Shown one piece after another: positions 32,034-41,131 of a stretch of DNA of 54,773 nt. The first letter of the stretch is position 1, and every line of letters begins with the position of its first letter. This DNA comes from an uncultured Paracoccaceae bacterium. GTDB taxonomy: Bacteria > Pseudomonadota > Alphaproteobacteria > Rhodobacterales > Rhodobacteraceae. The notes under the pieces were generated by a model, which was not told the DNA's origin, ran no database searches, and was given only the letters and a program-made list of their open reading frames with translations. The DNA is taken from assembly GCA_947488605.1 (NCBI GenBank), contig CANKZJ010000012.1, positions 1 through 54,773 of the forward strand. Direction: 5' to 3'. The position numbers were made by a program, and so were the translations under genes.

Positions 32034-34396
32034 TGCAAGCACTCGACCGAAAACTCTTGCGTGATTTCAAGCGTTTATGGAAGCAAGCCTTTGCCATAGC
32101 AATGGTGCTGGCCTGTGGTGTAGCGATCCTGCTGACCGCCTTGGGCATGTATACTGCTCTGTCTGATACGCGCGAAACCTATTATGAGCGTAACCGTTTC
32201 GCCGACATCTTTGTCACCGTGCAGCGCGCACCTGAACGGATGATCGCCGAACTGGCGGCCATTGATGGCGTCTGGGCCGTGGAGGCGCGCACCGCAGGCA
32301 ACACCGTGCTGGACGTGCCGGGCAACGCGCGCAGCGTGACAGGCCGCATCTTGTCGTTGCCCATCGACGGTGAGCCACGGTTGAATGTGCCAATCCTGAA
32401 AACAGGCCGCCTGCCCGATCCGACCTCAACCACCGAAGTCATGGTGAACGCCAATTTCGCCATCGCCAACGCATTCGCGCTTGGTGATCATTTCTTTGCC
32501 AATCTCAACGGGCAAAAGCGGCAACTGACCATCACGGGCACCGCCCAATCGCCCGAATTTATCTATACCATCGGCCCCGGCGCGCTGATGCCTGACAATG
32601 AAACCTTCGGGATCATCTGGATGCCGCAACCCGCCGTTGCCGCAGCTTTCGATATGACCGGTGCGTTCAATGATGTGTCGCTAAAGCTCGCGACCGGGGC
32701 CAACCGTGAGACGGTGATTGATGCGGTCGACCGTCTGCTGGACCCTTACGGATCGCTTGGTGCTTATGGGCGTGATCTGCATGTCTCTGACAGTTTTATC
32801 GACGCGGAAATCGCGCAGTTGCGCAACATGGCGTCGATCCTGCCACCGATCTTTTTTGGCATATCGGCGTTTCTGGTCAGCATGGTCATGGGCCGGATTA
32901 TCATGCTGGAGCGCAGCCAGATCGGGCTGCTTAAGGCGGTAGGATACTCAAACCTTGAGGTTTGCTTGCACTACCTGATGTTGGCGGGGTTGATCGCCGT
33001 TGTCGGTGTGGGCATCGGGTGGTTCGCGGGCACATGGCTGGCGCGGTTGTTGGCATGGCAATACGCGCAGTATTTTGACTTTCCCTTCCTGATTTTCCGC
33101 ACGTCACTGTGGGTCTATGCGGCCTCGGGCATCGCGGCGCTGCTGACAACCACGCTGGGGGCGGCGCAAGCCGCGATCAAAGCCGCCACCCTTGCCCCCG
33201 CCATCGCGATGCAGCCCCCTGCCCCGCCGCAATTCAAACGCTCGTTGATTGACCGCGCGATGGCTGCGATGAAGTTAAGCCAACCGACGATCATGATCCT
33301 GCGCAGCCTGATCCGCTGGCCTGTGCGCAGCGGGTTGACGATGCTGGGGCTGGCCTTGGCGGTGTCGACCATCGTGTCACCTTCTTTCTTTGATTATGCG
33401 CTCGACAAAATCGTCGATAGTGCGTTCTACGAAAGCGCGCGTCAGGACGCGATGCTGGTGATGTCCCACGATATGCCGGAAAGCGTGCTCGCGACCGCCG
33501 CCGCCCTGCCCGCCGTGCTGCAAACCGAAGGACAGCAATATCACGCTGTGATCCTGCGCAATGGCATCCATGAGAAGCGCACATCAATTCAGGCCAGCCA
33601 ACCGGGTGCAGATCTGGCGCGCGTCATCGACAGTGACGGTATAGCGGTCGACGTGCCCCCCGGTGGTGTGGTGCTGACCGAACGGCTGGCGGACCATCTT
33701 GAGGTCCGTATCGGCGACCGTGTCGAGGCCAAGTTTCTGGGCGGCCGCCAGGAAACGCACATGCTGACCGTAACGGGGACGATTGCGCAGTACTTTGGCC
33801 TTGGCGCCTATATGGACCTTGAATATGTGAACGGGCTTTTGCGGCAATCACCGCGCATCTCGTTGGTGAATGTCTCGCTTGATGATGCCGAGGTCGCGGA
33901 CCTGCACGCGGCCCTCAAAGACATCCCAAATCTAGTGGGCATCGTGATGATGACGGACACGCGGCGATCGTTTTCGGAAACCATTGAACAAAGCATTGGT
34001 GCCATGAATTTGGTCTACATCATCATCGCCCTGCTGATCACCATCGGGGTGACGTACAACGGTGCACGCATCCAGCTGTCGGAGCGGTCGCGCGAATTGG
34101 CCAGCCTGCGTATCCTTGGGTTCACGCGATCAGAGGTGTCCTACATTTTAATCGGGGAAACCATGTTGCTGGCGGTGCTGGCCCAACCCCTTGGCTGGTG
34201 GATCGGTGCGCAGATAGCAATGGCAATGGCCAACAGTTTTTCCAGCGATCTTTATAACATGCCCGTGGTTTTGCATCCTGCAATCTTTGCCAAGGCCAGC
34301 TTTTTCGTGCTGTTGGCCAGTTTTGCATCCGTCATGCTAGTACGCCGCCGCTTGGACAAACAAAACCTCGTTTCTGTAATGAAAGTAAGGGAGTAA
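32033..34396 (+). CDS. FtsX-like ABC transporter permease
   Basis: A 787-residue permease with two FtsX-type membrane units: an N-terminal helix (FAIAMVLACGVAILLTALGMY), a large periplasmic domain, three helices near 270-380 with LERSQIGLLKAVGYSN, a second anchor near 435, a second periplasmic domain, and three C-terminal helices with RSRELASLRILGFTRSEV. This double-FtsX layout is found in LolC/E-like and DevC-like exporters of lipids, peptides or drugs that act from the outer leaflet. Its ATG overlaps the ATPase stop by one base. Confidence 0.88.
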   Translation: MQALDRKLLRDFKRLWKQAFAIAMVLACGVAILLTALGMYTALSDTRETYYERNRFADIFVTVQRAPERMIAELAAIDGVWAVEARTAGNTVLDVPGNARSVTGRILSLPIDGEPRLNVPILKTGRLPDPTSTTEVMVNANFAIANAFALGDHFFANLNGQKRQLTITGTAQSPEFIYTIGPGALMPDNETFGIIWMPQPAVAAAFDMTGAFNDVSLKLATGANRETVIDAVDRLLDPYGSLGAYGRDLHVSDSFIDAEIAQLRNMASILPPIFFGISAFLVSMVMGRIIMLERSQIGLLKAVGYSNLEVCLHYLMLAGLIAVVGVGIGWFAGTWLARLLAWQYAQYFDFPFLIFRTSLWVYAASGIAALLTTTLGAAQAAIKAATLAPAIAMQPPAPPQFKRSLIDRAMAAMKLSQPTIMILRSLIRWPVRSGLTMLGLALAVSTIVSPSFFDYALDKIVDSAFYESARQDAMLVMSHDMPESVLATAAALPAVLQTEGQQYHAVILRNGIHEKRTSIQASQPGADLARVIDSDGIAVDVPPGGVVLTERLADHLEVRIGDRVEAKFLGGRQETHMLTVTGTIAQYFGLGAYMDLEYVNGLLRQSPRISLVNVSLDDAEVADLHAALKDIPNLVGIVMMTDTRRSFSETIEQSIGAMNLVYIIIALLITIGVTYNGARIQLSERSRELASLRILGFTRSEVSYILIGETMLLAVLAQPLGWWIGAQIAMAMANSFSSDLYNMPVVLHPAIFAKASFFVLLASFASVMLVRRRLDKQNLVSVMKVRE

Positions 34397-34400
34397 CCCT

Positions 34401-35618
34401 ATGTCTTGGAAACCGCGCACTATTGGATTGCTCGGTCTTGGCGCCGTTTTGATGCTGGGCCTTGGCTATGTGGCCTTTCAGGATGACCCCGTTCCGGTTG
34501 ACTTGCACACCCTGACCCGTGGCCCGCTTGAGGTGACAATCAATGCTGATGGGGTCACACGTATCAAAGATATCTACGATGTCGCCAGCCCGATCACCGG
34601 CACAGCGCTACGCTCACCCGTTGCGGTAGGCGACCGGGTCATCGCAGACGAAACCGTCATCGCCGTTGTGCGCCCTGCGGCCCCTGCCCTTTTGGACAGC
34701 CGCACCATGTTGCAGGCCCAAGCCACCGTGCAAGAAGCCGAAGCTGCATTACATGTCGCCCAAACCGATCTGGCCCGCGCGACCGAGGAACGCAACGTGG
34801 CCCGCGCCCAGTTTGAACGCACCCAAACGCTGATCGCACGCGAAGTCGTATCACTGACCCAGCTAGAAGATGCCGTGCAACGCCTTGCTCTGGCGCAAAG
34901 CACGGTTGAGGCCGCAGAGGCCCGCATCGACATGGCGCAAAGTACGCTGAACCGCGCGCGGACTATGTTGCAAACCCCCGACACACAAGCGCAGGTCGAT
35001 GCGAGCTGTTGCGTCGAGATCAAAGCGCCCGCGAACGGTGTTGTCCTCAGCGTGGTCGAGACAAGTGAACGCCCGGTGATCACTGGTGCACCCTTGCTGC
35101 GATTGGGTGATCCCGCCGAGCTTGAAATCGTCGCTGATCTTTTGTCCAGCGATGCGGTACGCCTGCAAATTGGGACAACTGCGGTCGTGGAACGCTGGGG
35201 CGGCCCCCTGCCGTTGTCAGCGACACTCACCAGCATCGCGCCGTCCGCCGAGACCAAAGTATCAGCCCTCGGGATCGAAGAACAAAGGTTGGACGCGATC
35301 TTTGATATCACATCGCCCGCTGCGGACCGAACCGCGTTAGGTGATGGATTTGCCGTCTTTCTGCGCATCAAAGAGTGGCACAAAGACGATGTGCTGCAAG
35401 TCCCGCTAAGTGCACTTTTCAAACGGAACGGCGATTGGGCGGTGTTTACTGCCGCCGATGGGATCGCCACAGAACAGATTATCCGCATCGGTCGCCAAAG
35501 CACGCAATTCGCCGAAGTGCTGGACGGGTTGGCGGCTGGCACACAGGTCGTTACGCACCCCAACGACCAACTGGTCTCTGGCGGGCAGATTGTGGAACGC
35601 AGCGTCCTGACAGACTGA
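34401..35618 (+). CDS. HlyD/RND-type periplasmic adaptor protein
   Basis: A 405-residue membrane-fusion protein: N-terminal anchor (IGLLGLGAVLMLGLGYVAF), lipoyl halves (SPITGTALRSPVAVGDRV and IKAPANGVVLSVVE), a long coiled coil (about 100-200, ALHVAQTDLARATEERNVAR) and beta-barrel/membrane-proximal domains. It links the inner-membrane ABC exporter to an outer-membrane channel; no TolC homologue is on the plasmid. Four bases follow the permease stop and AAGGGAG precedes the ATG. Its stop codon is next to a parS site, 13 bp from the convergent repC end. Confidence 0.9.
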   Translation: MSWKPRTIGLLGLGAVLMLGLGYVAFQDDPVPVDLHTLTRGPLEVTINADGVTRIKDIYDVASPITGTALRSPVAVGDRVIADETVIAVVRPAAPALLDSRTMLQAQATVQEAEAALHVAQTDLARATEERNVARAQFERTQTLIAREVVSLTQLEDAVQRLALAQSTVEAAEARIDMAQSTLNRARTMLQTPDTQAQVDASCCVEIKAPANGVVLSVVETSERPVITGAPLLRLGDPAELEIVADLLSSDAVRLQIGTTAVVERWGGPLPLSATLTSIAPSAETKVSALGIEEQRLDAIFDITSPAADRTALGDGFAVFLRIKEWHKDDVLQVPLSALFKRNGDWAVFTAADGIATEQIIRIGRQSTQFAEVLDGLAAGTQVVTHPNDQLVSGGQIVERSVLTD

Positions 35619-35640
35619 AAGTTGACAGCTGTCAACTTTC
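35617..35640. promoter_or_regulatory. parS site 1 (repB-binding palindrome)
   Basis: A perfect 24-bp palindrome with core GTTGACAGCTGTCAAC (35621-35636), spanning the 3' end of repC and its stop codon. The same 16-bp core recurs at 36868. Palindromes of the GTT-N10-AAC kind are the parS centromeres of repABC plasmids, bound by RepB for partition. Its place inside the repC terminus is compact but not unknown. Confidence 0.88.
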
Positions 35641-36822
35641 CTTACCAGCGTTCAGCAATGACATTACCATCGGCCCCGGCGAAAACGCCCCGTCAGTCGC
35701 TTTGCGTGTCAATGCACGTAGATAACCGCCCGGAGATTTAATATCTGCCACCCGCTGCAACATCGCGACCACGGTAATCGCGGCCACCTCTGGCCCCATT
35801 GCCCGTTGCGCTTGGGTCCATGCATCGGGGCTGATGCCCATCATACCGCGCACAAAGCAAGCGGCGGCGACCAACTGGTGCCAATGGCGAATGTCATCTT
35901 GCACATAGGGCAAAATATCGGGACAAGCTTTCAGAACCAATGGCAACGGCAGGTTTGGTTCGTGTCTTTGTCTCTCGAGAGGCTCTACCGGTTCTTGGTC
36001 AGGACTGATTTCGCCCCCTGCTTTTCCTAAGCAAGGTTCAAATACAGAAGAGTCTTTATTTGAATTCTGATGGTGGCGCTCATTTTGCGCGTCACTGCCG
36101 TCCATTTCTTTTGTTTGCAACGCACCATTGATTGCAGTCATCAACCGACGCAGCGCCACGCAAAGGCCCTCGAGCACGTCAGCAGGCGTCTTGCGCCGTA
36201 GTTGCTTGTGAATATCCAGGAGTTGTCTCTCATAGGCCTCCCAGGGGGCCTGCGCACCGATTTCCTGCCCGTAGATACACAGCTTCAGCGCGTCCCGCTT
36301 GAGGATAACCACCTCTTCACGCACCCGGCGTAGCCTGTCAGCAGCTGCCTGTGCCTCAGCGGCGGCATGTGTGATGTCTTTCGCGCGTACCAGCATGGGC
36401 CGCAGATCAAAACCAAAGGCGCGGACCACGTCACCGCCTTGCCCGCGTGCGCAGTAGCGTTTGCCATTGGGGCTGTCATGGCGCTGGATGATGCCCGCAT
36501 GCGCCAGTGCCGCTAAATGGCGGCGCAGCGTGCTTTCTGCCATGCCGTGCGCGCGGTCTGATAGTGCTTTGTTGGAGGGAAACACGATCAGGCTGTCATT
36601 ATCAGACAGCGCCTTGCCCGGCAGGAACGACAACAGCGCGTTCAGCACGGTCAAATCGCGGTCTGTCAGGGCGTATGCGTGGCGTGCGGTGCACAGATCG
36701 CGGAACAGCGCCCATTTGTCGATATGGGGCACATCGACGGGGCGTTGCGCCTCTTGTGCACGTTTCATCAGGGTAGCCGTTACCGGCCGCGGCCCAAAGG
36801 GCGTGGTTGAAATCAGGTCCAT
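35632..36822 (-). CDS. repC: Replication initiator RepC
   Basis: A 396-residue RepC of the repABC family. The N-terminal DNA-binding part has CTARHAYALTDRDLTVLNALLSF, FPSNKALSDRAHGMAESTLRRHL and LAALAHAGIIQRHDSPNGKRY, as in known RepC proteins; the C-terminal part has LKACPDILPYV and GPEVAAITVVAMLQRV...SPGGYLRALTRKA. RepC binds an AT-rich origin normally lying within its own gene and is rate limiting for replication. It is the last gene of the operon, with the 183-bp repB-repC gap holding the ctRNA. parS site 1 overlaps its end. Confidence 0.96.
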   Translation of the reverse strand: MDLISTTPFGPRPVTATLMKRAQEAQRPVDVPHIDKWALFRDLCTARHAYALTDRDLTVLNALLSFLPGKALSDNDSLIVFPSNKALSDRAHGMAESTLRRHLAALAHAGIIQRHDSPNGKRYCARGQGGDVVRAFGFDLRPMLVRAKDITHAAAEAQAAADRLRRVREEVVILKRDALKLCIYGQEIGAQAPWEAYERQLLDIHKQLRRKTPADVLEGLCVALRRLMTAINGALQTKEMDGSDAQNERHHQNSNKDSSVFEPCLGKAGGEISPDQEPVEPLERQRHEPNLPLPLVLKACPDILPYVQDDIRHWHQLVAAACFVRGMMGISPDAWTQAQRAMGPEVAAITVVAMLQRVADIKSPGGYLRALTRKATDGAFSPGPMVMSLLNAGKES

Positions 36823-36867
36823 ACTGCATCACGAGACAAAGTTTCTCGCCCGCCAGAACTGACGCCT

Positions 36868-36883
36868 GTTGACAGCTGTCAAC
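36868..36883. promoter_or_regulatory. parS site 2 within the repB-repC gap
   Basis: The 16-bp palindrome GTTGACAGCTGTCAAC, identical to the core of site 1. Read on the plus strand, its TTGACA (36869-36874) also serves as the apparent -35 element of the ctRNA promoter. Confidence 0.85.
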
Positions 36884-36898
36884 TTTAGACCTTAGATT
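36869..36898 (+). promoter_or_regulatory. Promoter of the counter-transcribed RNA
   Basis: TTGACA at 36869-36874 with TAGATT at 36893-36898 (18-bp spacer; TTAGAT at 17 bp is an equal choice) predicts a start near 36904, running against repC. The -35 is part of parS site 2. Confidence 0.6.
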
Positions 36899-36904
36899 CA
36901 GAGG

Positions 36905-36957
36905 TGCAAAACACGAACCAAAGGCCTCTCGGTAGTATCATTCCGGGGGGCTTTTTT
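36905..36957 (+). ncRNA. Counter-transcribed RNA of the repABC operon (incompatibility RNA)
   Basis: About 53 nt transcribed opposite to the repC leader in the repB-repC gap, ending in a strong stem-loop and T-run. Known repABC plasmids encode such an RNA of 50-60 nt at this place; by pairing with the repC leader it lowers RepC synthesis and sets copy number and incompatibility. The length and terminator match; the exact 5' end is inferred from the promoter. Confidence 0.72.
36924..36957 (+). terminator. Intrinsic terminator of the ctRNA
   Basis: Nine-base-pair stem GCCTCTCGG / CCGGGGGGC (two G-U pairs) around a 10-nt loop, followed by TTTTTT at 36952-36957. Confidence 0.82.
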
Positions 36958-37005
36958 ATTTCTTCGTCTTAGTCGTGCCTCCTTCTGTTGTTGTTTACTG
37001 CTCGG

Positions 37006-37926
37006 TTATTCGCCGCGGGACTTGGTCCAGTCGCGGTGAATTTCGGAAAGGTTATCGACCAGCCAGTCATCAAAACCGTCTGAGGTTTTCGCAGGCAGTG
37101 TCAGGGTTGTCTTGCCGGCTTTGCGCATGACCTCGGCCACAACGTGACCGTCGGCGCCTTTGACCTGCTTGGGCGTTTTGACGCGGGCCTTGGGCGGGCG
37201 CAGCGCGGTCATCACCGCCTCGAACCGCGCATCGGAACTGTCGCCTGTGGCTTGTTCCACCAGATCGCGGTCCTTGACCTTGTCAGCCAGCGCCAGCCAG
37301 CGGTCACGTCCGATGTTGGGGGCTGATCCAATCGCCTCGATCAGGCGCACAGGTATGCGGTCAGCCACGGACAGAAGGCGCGAGATCAGGGTTTTATCCA
37401 TCGCCAGCGCATCGCACATGATCTTGCGATCGTACCCAGCGTCGCGCATCTGGCGGGCAAAGTTGGCCTTTTCAATAAACGTCAAATCCTTGCGGGCGCT
37501 GTTTTCCTGACCTTGGGCCAGAACCAGCGCCTGATCGTCCAGATCACGGATCAGCGCCTTGATCGGTTGGCCAAGCGCCTGCAATGCAGCCACACGGCGG
37601 CGGCCATAGACGATCTGATAGCGTTCGGGGTCGTTTGGATTGGGGCGCAACAACACCGGGACTTGCTGGCCATAGCTGCGGATCGACTCCGTCAACGCTG
37701 CAAGATCGGGATCATCCGCATCCAGCCGGTCCTTCAGGCCTGCGGGATCAATCATTGTGGCATCAACTTCGATCACCGAGCGTCGCTTGAGATCCTCAAT
37801 CGAGCGGCTGACTGCGCCAATCGCACCTTTGGTATAGCGCGGTTTGGCCGCATCGACGCGGGCAGGGGGCGTATCAGCCCCGTCCGCATCGCCCATCAGG
37901 CCTTTCATTACATCTTTACGCGCCAT
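37006..37926 (-). CDS. repB: Plasmid partition protein RepB (ParB family)
   Basis: A 306-residue ParB-type protein. Residues about 50-140 form the ParB N-terminal domain (VIEVDATMIDPAGLKDRLDADD then YQIVYGRRRVAALQALGQPIKALIRD and ENSARKDLTFIEKANFARQM), followed by a helix-turn-helix (ICDALAMDKTLISRLLSVADRIP-like) and a C-terminal dimerisation part. It binds the parS palindromes and works with RepA ATPase. The ATG at 37926 overlaps the repA end by 11 bp; the longer frame to 37962 is not needed. Confidence 0.95.
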   Translation of the reverse strand: MARKDVMKGLMGDADGADTPPARVDAAKPRYTKGAIGAVSRSIEDLKRRSVIEVDATMIDPAGLKDRLDADDPDLAALTESIRSYGQQVPVLLRPNPNDPERYQIVYGRRRVAALQALGQPIKALIRDLDDQALVLAQGQENSARKDLTFIEKANFARQMRDAGYDRKIMCDALAMDKTLISRLLSVADRIPVRLIEAIGSAPNIGRDRWLALADKVKDRDLVEQATGDSSDARFEAVMTALRPPKARVKTPKQVKGADGHVVAEVMRKAGKTTLTLPAKTSDGFDDWLVDNLSEIHRDWTKSRGE

Positions 37927-39106
37927 CAGTGCGCCCCCATGCTGCTTGCACAAGCCCTTCAATCTCGCCGTTGACTGCGTTCAGGCTTTCCATCGCCCTC
38001 TCATAGGTCGCCCGCGTGAATTGGCCTTTCTCGACCTCGTAGAGCGTCTGCTTTGTGATCCCGGCGTCTGAAATAGCCGTTGATTTAAGCACCGTGTGGT
38101 TAAGGACATTTTCACCAAACATGTTGCGCATGAAGCCAACCATCTGATTCTGCGGGCCGTCGCCGGGTTCGTACCGCGTGACGACGTAGCGCAGCCAGTC
38201 GTAAGACATATCGCCTCCCGCATCGGCGACCACGCCTAAGAGGTTGGAAACCATCAATAAAAACTGGCACATCGACATCACATCCAGCATTTGCGGATGG
38301 ACAGTGACCAGTACGGCAGTCGCCGCAGAGAGCGCCGACATCGTTAAATAACCAAGCTGCGGCGGGCAATCGATGACCACAACGTCATAGTCCTGTTCAA
38401 CCGAGGCCAGCGCATCGCCAACACGGGTAAAGAACAGCCCGCCTTCGCGGTGCAACAGCGCGTGGGGCGTGTCGTGCTCGAACTCCATCAGGTCCAAATT
38501 GCCCGGCACGATATCGAGATTGGTGAAATAGGTTTTTTGGATCACGTCCTTGAGGGGCAGGGGGTCGTCATAACGGATCGCATCATAAAGCGTGCCGCCG
38601 TCCAGCAGATCAAATTCCGGCTGAAACCCGTGCAGGGCGGACAGGCTGGCCTGCGGATCAAGGTCGATCGCCAGCACCTTGTAGCCATCCAGCGCCATTT
38701 TCTGCGCCAGATGGGCCGCCGTGGTTGTCTTGCCCGAGCCACCTTTGAAGTTGATGACGGTGATGACCTGCAAATGATCATCCCCGCGCCGTCCGGGCAG
38801 ATAAGTGCCTGGAGCTTTGGCCCCGATTTCCAGCATATCGCGCAGCGCTTGCAGATCATGGGGCGAATAATAGCGCCGCCCACCTGTGCGCACCTCGGGC
38901 GAGGGGCCGCGGCCATCCAGATGCAGCTTGCGCAGGTAGGCGTCTTTTACACCAAGCAGGTCTGCCGCCTCGCCGCTGGTGAACTTGCGCAGCTCGCGCT
39001 TGGCATCAGGCGGAAACAGCTGCGCGCGATGCGCCTGTAGACGCTCGGACAGCTTTTGGGCATGCTCGCCCACAAGAAAATCGATACGGTCCCGCTCTAC
39101 GGTCAT
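37916..39106 (-). CDS. repA: Plasmid partition ATPase RepA (ParA family)
   Basis: A 396-residue ParA-like ATPase: N-terminal winged-helix/MerR-like DNA-binding segment (SGEAADLLGVKDAYLRKLHLDG and RRYYSPHDLQALRDML), deviant Walker A NFKGGSGKTTTA near residue 120, switch motifs DLDPQASLSAL and VVVIDCPPQLGYLT. It drives plasmid segregation with RepB and represses the repABC promoter. First gene of the operon; an inverted repeat at 39151-39172 upstream is a candidate operator. Confidence 0.96.
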   Translation of the reverse strand: MTVERDRIDFLVGEHAQKLSERLQAHRAQLFPPDAKRELRKFTSGEAADLLGVKDAYLRKLHLDGRGPSPEVRTGGRRYYSPHDLQALRDMLEIGAKAPGTYLPGRRGDDHLQVITVINFKGGSGKTTTAAHLAQKMALDGYKVLAIDLDPQASLSALHGFQPEFDLLDGGTLYDAIRYDDPLPLKDVIQKTYFTNLDIVPGNLDLMEFEHDTPHALLHREGGLFFTRVGDALASVEQDYDVVVIDCPPQLGYLTMSALSAATAVLVTVHPQMLDVMSMCQFLLMVSNLLGVVADAGGDMSYDWLRYVVTRYEPGDGPQNQMVGFMRNMFGENVLNHTVLKSTAISDAGITKQTLYEVEKGQFTRATYERAMESLNAVNGEIEGLVQAAWGRTDGA

Positions 39107-39150
39107 CGCTCACCTTCACTCGACACCCGCTTGTTACGGTTTTTGTCGTT

Positions 39151-39172
39151 ATATATGCCTCTTGGCGTATAT
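39151..39172. promoter_or_regulatory. Inverted repeat upstream of repA, candidate RepA operator
   Basis: ATATATGCC / GGCGTATAT (one mismatch) around TCTT, 45 bp before the repA ATG. RepA proteins repress their operon through palindromes near the promoter, so this is the most likely site; TATAAC on the minus strand inside the region could be the -10. Confidence 0.5.
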
Positions 39173-39264
39173 GAATGGCGTAGGTGAGAGATTCTGGCAA
39201 GCGTTTTGTCCAGATATAGTAGGGCAGGGGGCGCAAATCCCTAGAAAACTTTAAAATCCGCGCG

Positions 39265-40116
39265 TTAATGCGCCAGCAGAACCGGCAAATCACGCTGCGC
39301 GATCATGGTTTCGGTGGTGCCGCCAAAGAATCGCTCGTTCCAGCGGCTGCGTCCGTAGGCGCCCATCACAACCAGATCAGCGGTCGTTTCCTTGGCCCGC
39401 ATTTGCATAGCACCGCCGACGTTATCGTGGCCTGTCGCATATTCCTGCACGGTGACGCGCGCACCATGATGACTAAGCCAAGTTGCCAGATCGGAACCCG
39501 GGCTTTGGCCATCCGCATAGCGCGACGGATCGGCGTCAAAGCAGGCGATGATGACCTCCTTGGCGTCTTTCAATAGTGGAAGGGCCGCGCGCACGGCGCG
39601 GATGGCATGCACACTGCTATCCCACGCGATAAACACAGTGTCCGGCGTCAGCGCTTTGGGATTCTTTTCGGTGTTCAGGATAGCGGGTCCAGGTCCATCA
39701 AAAAGCAGACCGTAGACAATGTTGTCAAAAGTCACCTTGTTGCTGCGCAGGCTGTCCAGCACGATACTGACATCAGAAAAGATGGACCGCAGGCCGACAA
39801 TGTCGTGAAAGGCGGCGGGCTCAATACAGAACGTCGCCACCTCACCGGCAAGCCCTTGTTTTAAAAGGTATTCACGGGTGTCTTTCTGATGCTTCGCCAT
39901 ATTGCGTTCCATCGCGTTGCGCTTTTCGATCCAACTGTCGGGAATGGTTGGCACGCCATAAGGATGCGGCGTCAGCGCATAAGGCAGGATCGGGACCGGC
40001 CCAAGGTGCAACACATTCAGCCGACCACCCACAGCGACAGCCTTTTGCGCAATTGCCGCGAGGTCTTCGGATTTTCCGTTGGGGCCTTGTAGCGCGAGAA
40101 ATGTGTAGTTTTCCAT
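39265..40116 (-). CDS. Tandem universal stress protein (UspA domains)
   Basis: A 283-residue protein of two Usp units. The second (from about 150) has DTVFIAWDSSVHAIRAVRAA and ends VVMGAYGRSRWNERFFGGTT, the ATP-binding G-x2-G-x9-G-S/T pattern; the first is more divergent (LALQGPNGKSEDLAAIAQKA). Usp proteins help cells survive starvation and oxygen loss. The gene is divergent from cbpA with box 12 between; TAGACT lies 21 bp beyond the box on this strand. Confidence 0.9.
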   Translation of the reverse strand: MENYTFLALQGPNGKSEDLAAIAQKAVAVGGRLNVLHLGPVPILPYALTPHPYGVPTIPDSWIEKRNAMERNMAKHQKDTREYLLKQGLAGEVATFCIEPAAFHDIVGLRSIFSDVSIVLDSLRSNKVTFDNIVYGLLFDGPGPAILNTEKNPKALTPDTVFIAWDSSVHAIRAVRAALPLLKDAKEVIIACFDADPSRYADGQSPGSDLATWLSHHGARVTVQEYATGHDNVGGAMQMRAKETTADLVVMGAYGRSRWNERFFGGTTETMIAQRDLPVLLAH

Positions 40117-40170
40117 GATGTGCCTCTTGGTTGTTTGACAGCCAGTCTAGGCCTGCGGCCCATCGCCCGA

Positions 40171-40184
40171 TTGAGATTAGTCAA
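40171..40184. promoter_or_regulatory. FixK/FNR box 12
   Basis: TTGAGATTAGTCAA between the Usp gene (start 40116) and cbpA (start 40240). Towards the Usp gene TAGACT is at 40149-40144, 21 bp beyond. Confidence 0.88.
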
Positions 40185-40239
40185 TCCCGCGGCCCAAGCC
40201 CCGTGACAGTGTCGCCGCAGGATAACGCGAGACGACATT

Positions 40240-41127
40240 GTGACCGACACAGCCCATTATCAGGCCCTTGGCATCCCCAAGAATGCCTCTGCCGATGACA
40301 TCAAACGTGCCTATCGCAAGATGGCGCGCAAATATCATCCCGATGTGAACACCAGCGCCGAGGCGGATGCGAAATTCAAGGCAGCCGGCAACGCCTATGA
40401 GGTGCTGAGCGATCCTGAGAAACGCGCAGCCTATGACCGCTATGGCGCGGATTGGGATCAACCCCGCCCGGACCCTGCCCAAGATCCCCGTTGGCAAGGT
40501 GGGGCTGCGTTTGACGAGCGTGATATCAACCCCGATATGTTCCGCTCGTTCTTTGGCGACAGGTTTGGCGGCGGTGGCGGCGGGCCGCCCGACCAACATG
40601 CAAGGGTCGAAATCGCTCTTGAGGACGCCATAAAGGGTGCTAAACGCACGCTCAGCTTTCAAACCCCGCAAATGGACAACACCGGCCGTATCACGCTGCA
40701 GTCGCGCACCATTGATGTGACCATCCCCAAGGGCATCCGACCGGGCCAGCAACTGCGTTTGCGCGGGCAGGGGACAGGCGGGGGTGATCTGTTGATCGAG
40801 GTCAGTTTCGCCCCGCACCCCATCTACAACATCGAAGGGCGCGACCTTTACGTCACCCTGCCCGTCACCCCGTGGGAGGCCGCGTTGGGTGGCAAGGTCA
40901 AGATGCCGACACCCACAGGTGCGGTTGATCTCACAATCCCTCAAAACGCCCGCCAAGGGCAAAAGCTGCGGCTGCGGGGCAGGGGGCTACCGGGGACGCA
41001 AAAGGGCGATCTGTATGCCGTTTTGCAAATCGTAAACCCACCCAGATTAAATGCCAAAACGCGCGACCTGTATCAGCAGCTTGCCAAAGAGCAGGGCTTT
41101 AACCCCCGCGCAAATCTAGGAGTATAG
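40240..41127 (+). CDS. cbpA: DnaJ-like co-chaperone CbpA
   Basis: A 295-residue class B J-protein: J domain (5-70, with HPD in RKYHPDVN), a glycine-rich linker (GGGGGG) and two C-terminal substrate-binding domains (from about 115, IDVTIPKGIRPGQQLRLRGQG and VDLTIPQNARQGQKLRLRGRG). It delivers unfolded proteins to DnaK. It starts with GTG at 40240; no other start fits the J domain. cbpM follows after 4 bp, the usual E. coli pair. The divergent Usp gene shares box 12. Confidence 0.93.
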   Translation: MTDTAHYQALGIPKNASADDIKRAYRKMARKYHPDVNTSAEADAKFKAAGNAYEVLSDPEKRAAYDRYGADWDQPRPDPAQDPRWQGGAAFDERDINPDMFRSFFGDRFGGGGGGPPDQHARVEIALEDAIKGAKRTLSFQTPQMDNTGRITLQSRTIDVTIPKGIRPGQQLRLRGQGTGGGDLLIEVSFAPHPIYNIEGRDLYVTLPVTPWEAALGGKVKMPTPTGAVDLTIPQNARQGQKLRLRGRGLPGTQKGDLYAVLQIVNPPRLNAKTRDLYQQLAKEQGFNPRANLGV

Positions 41128-41131
41128 CGCT

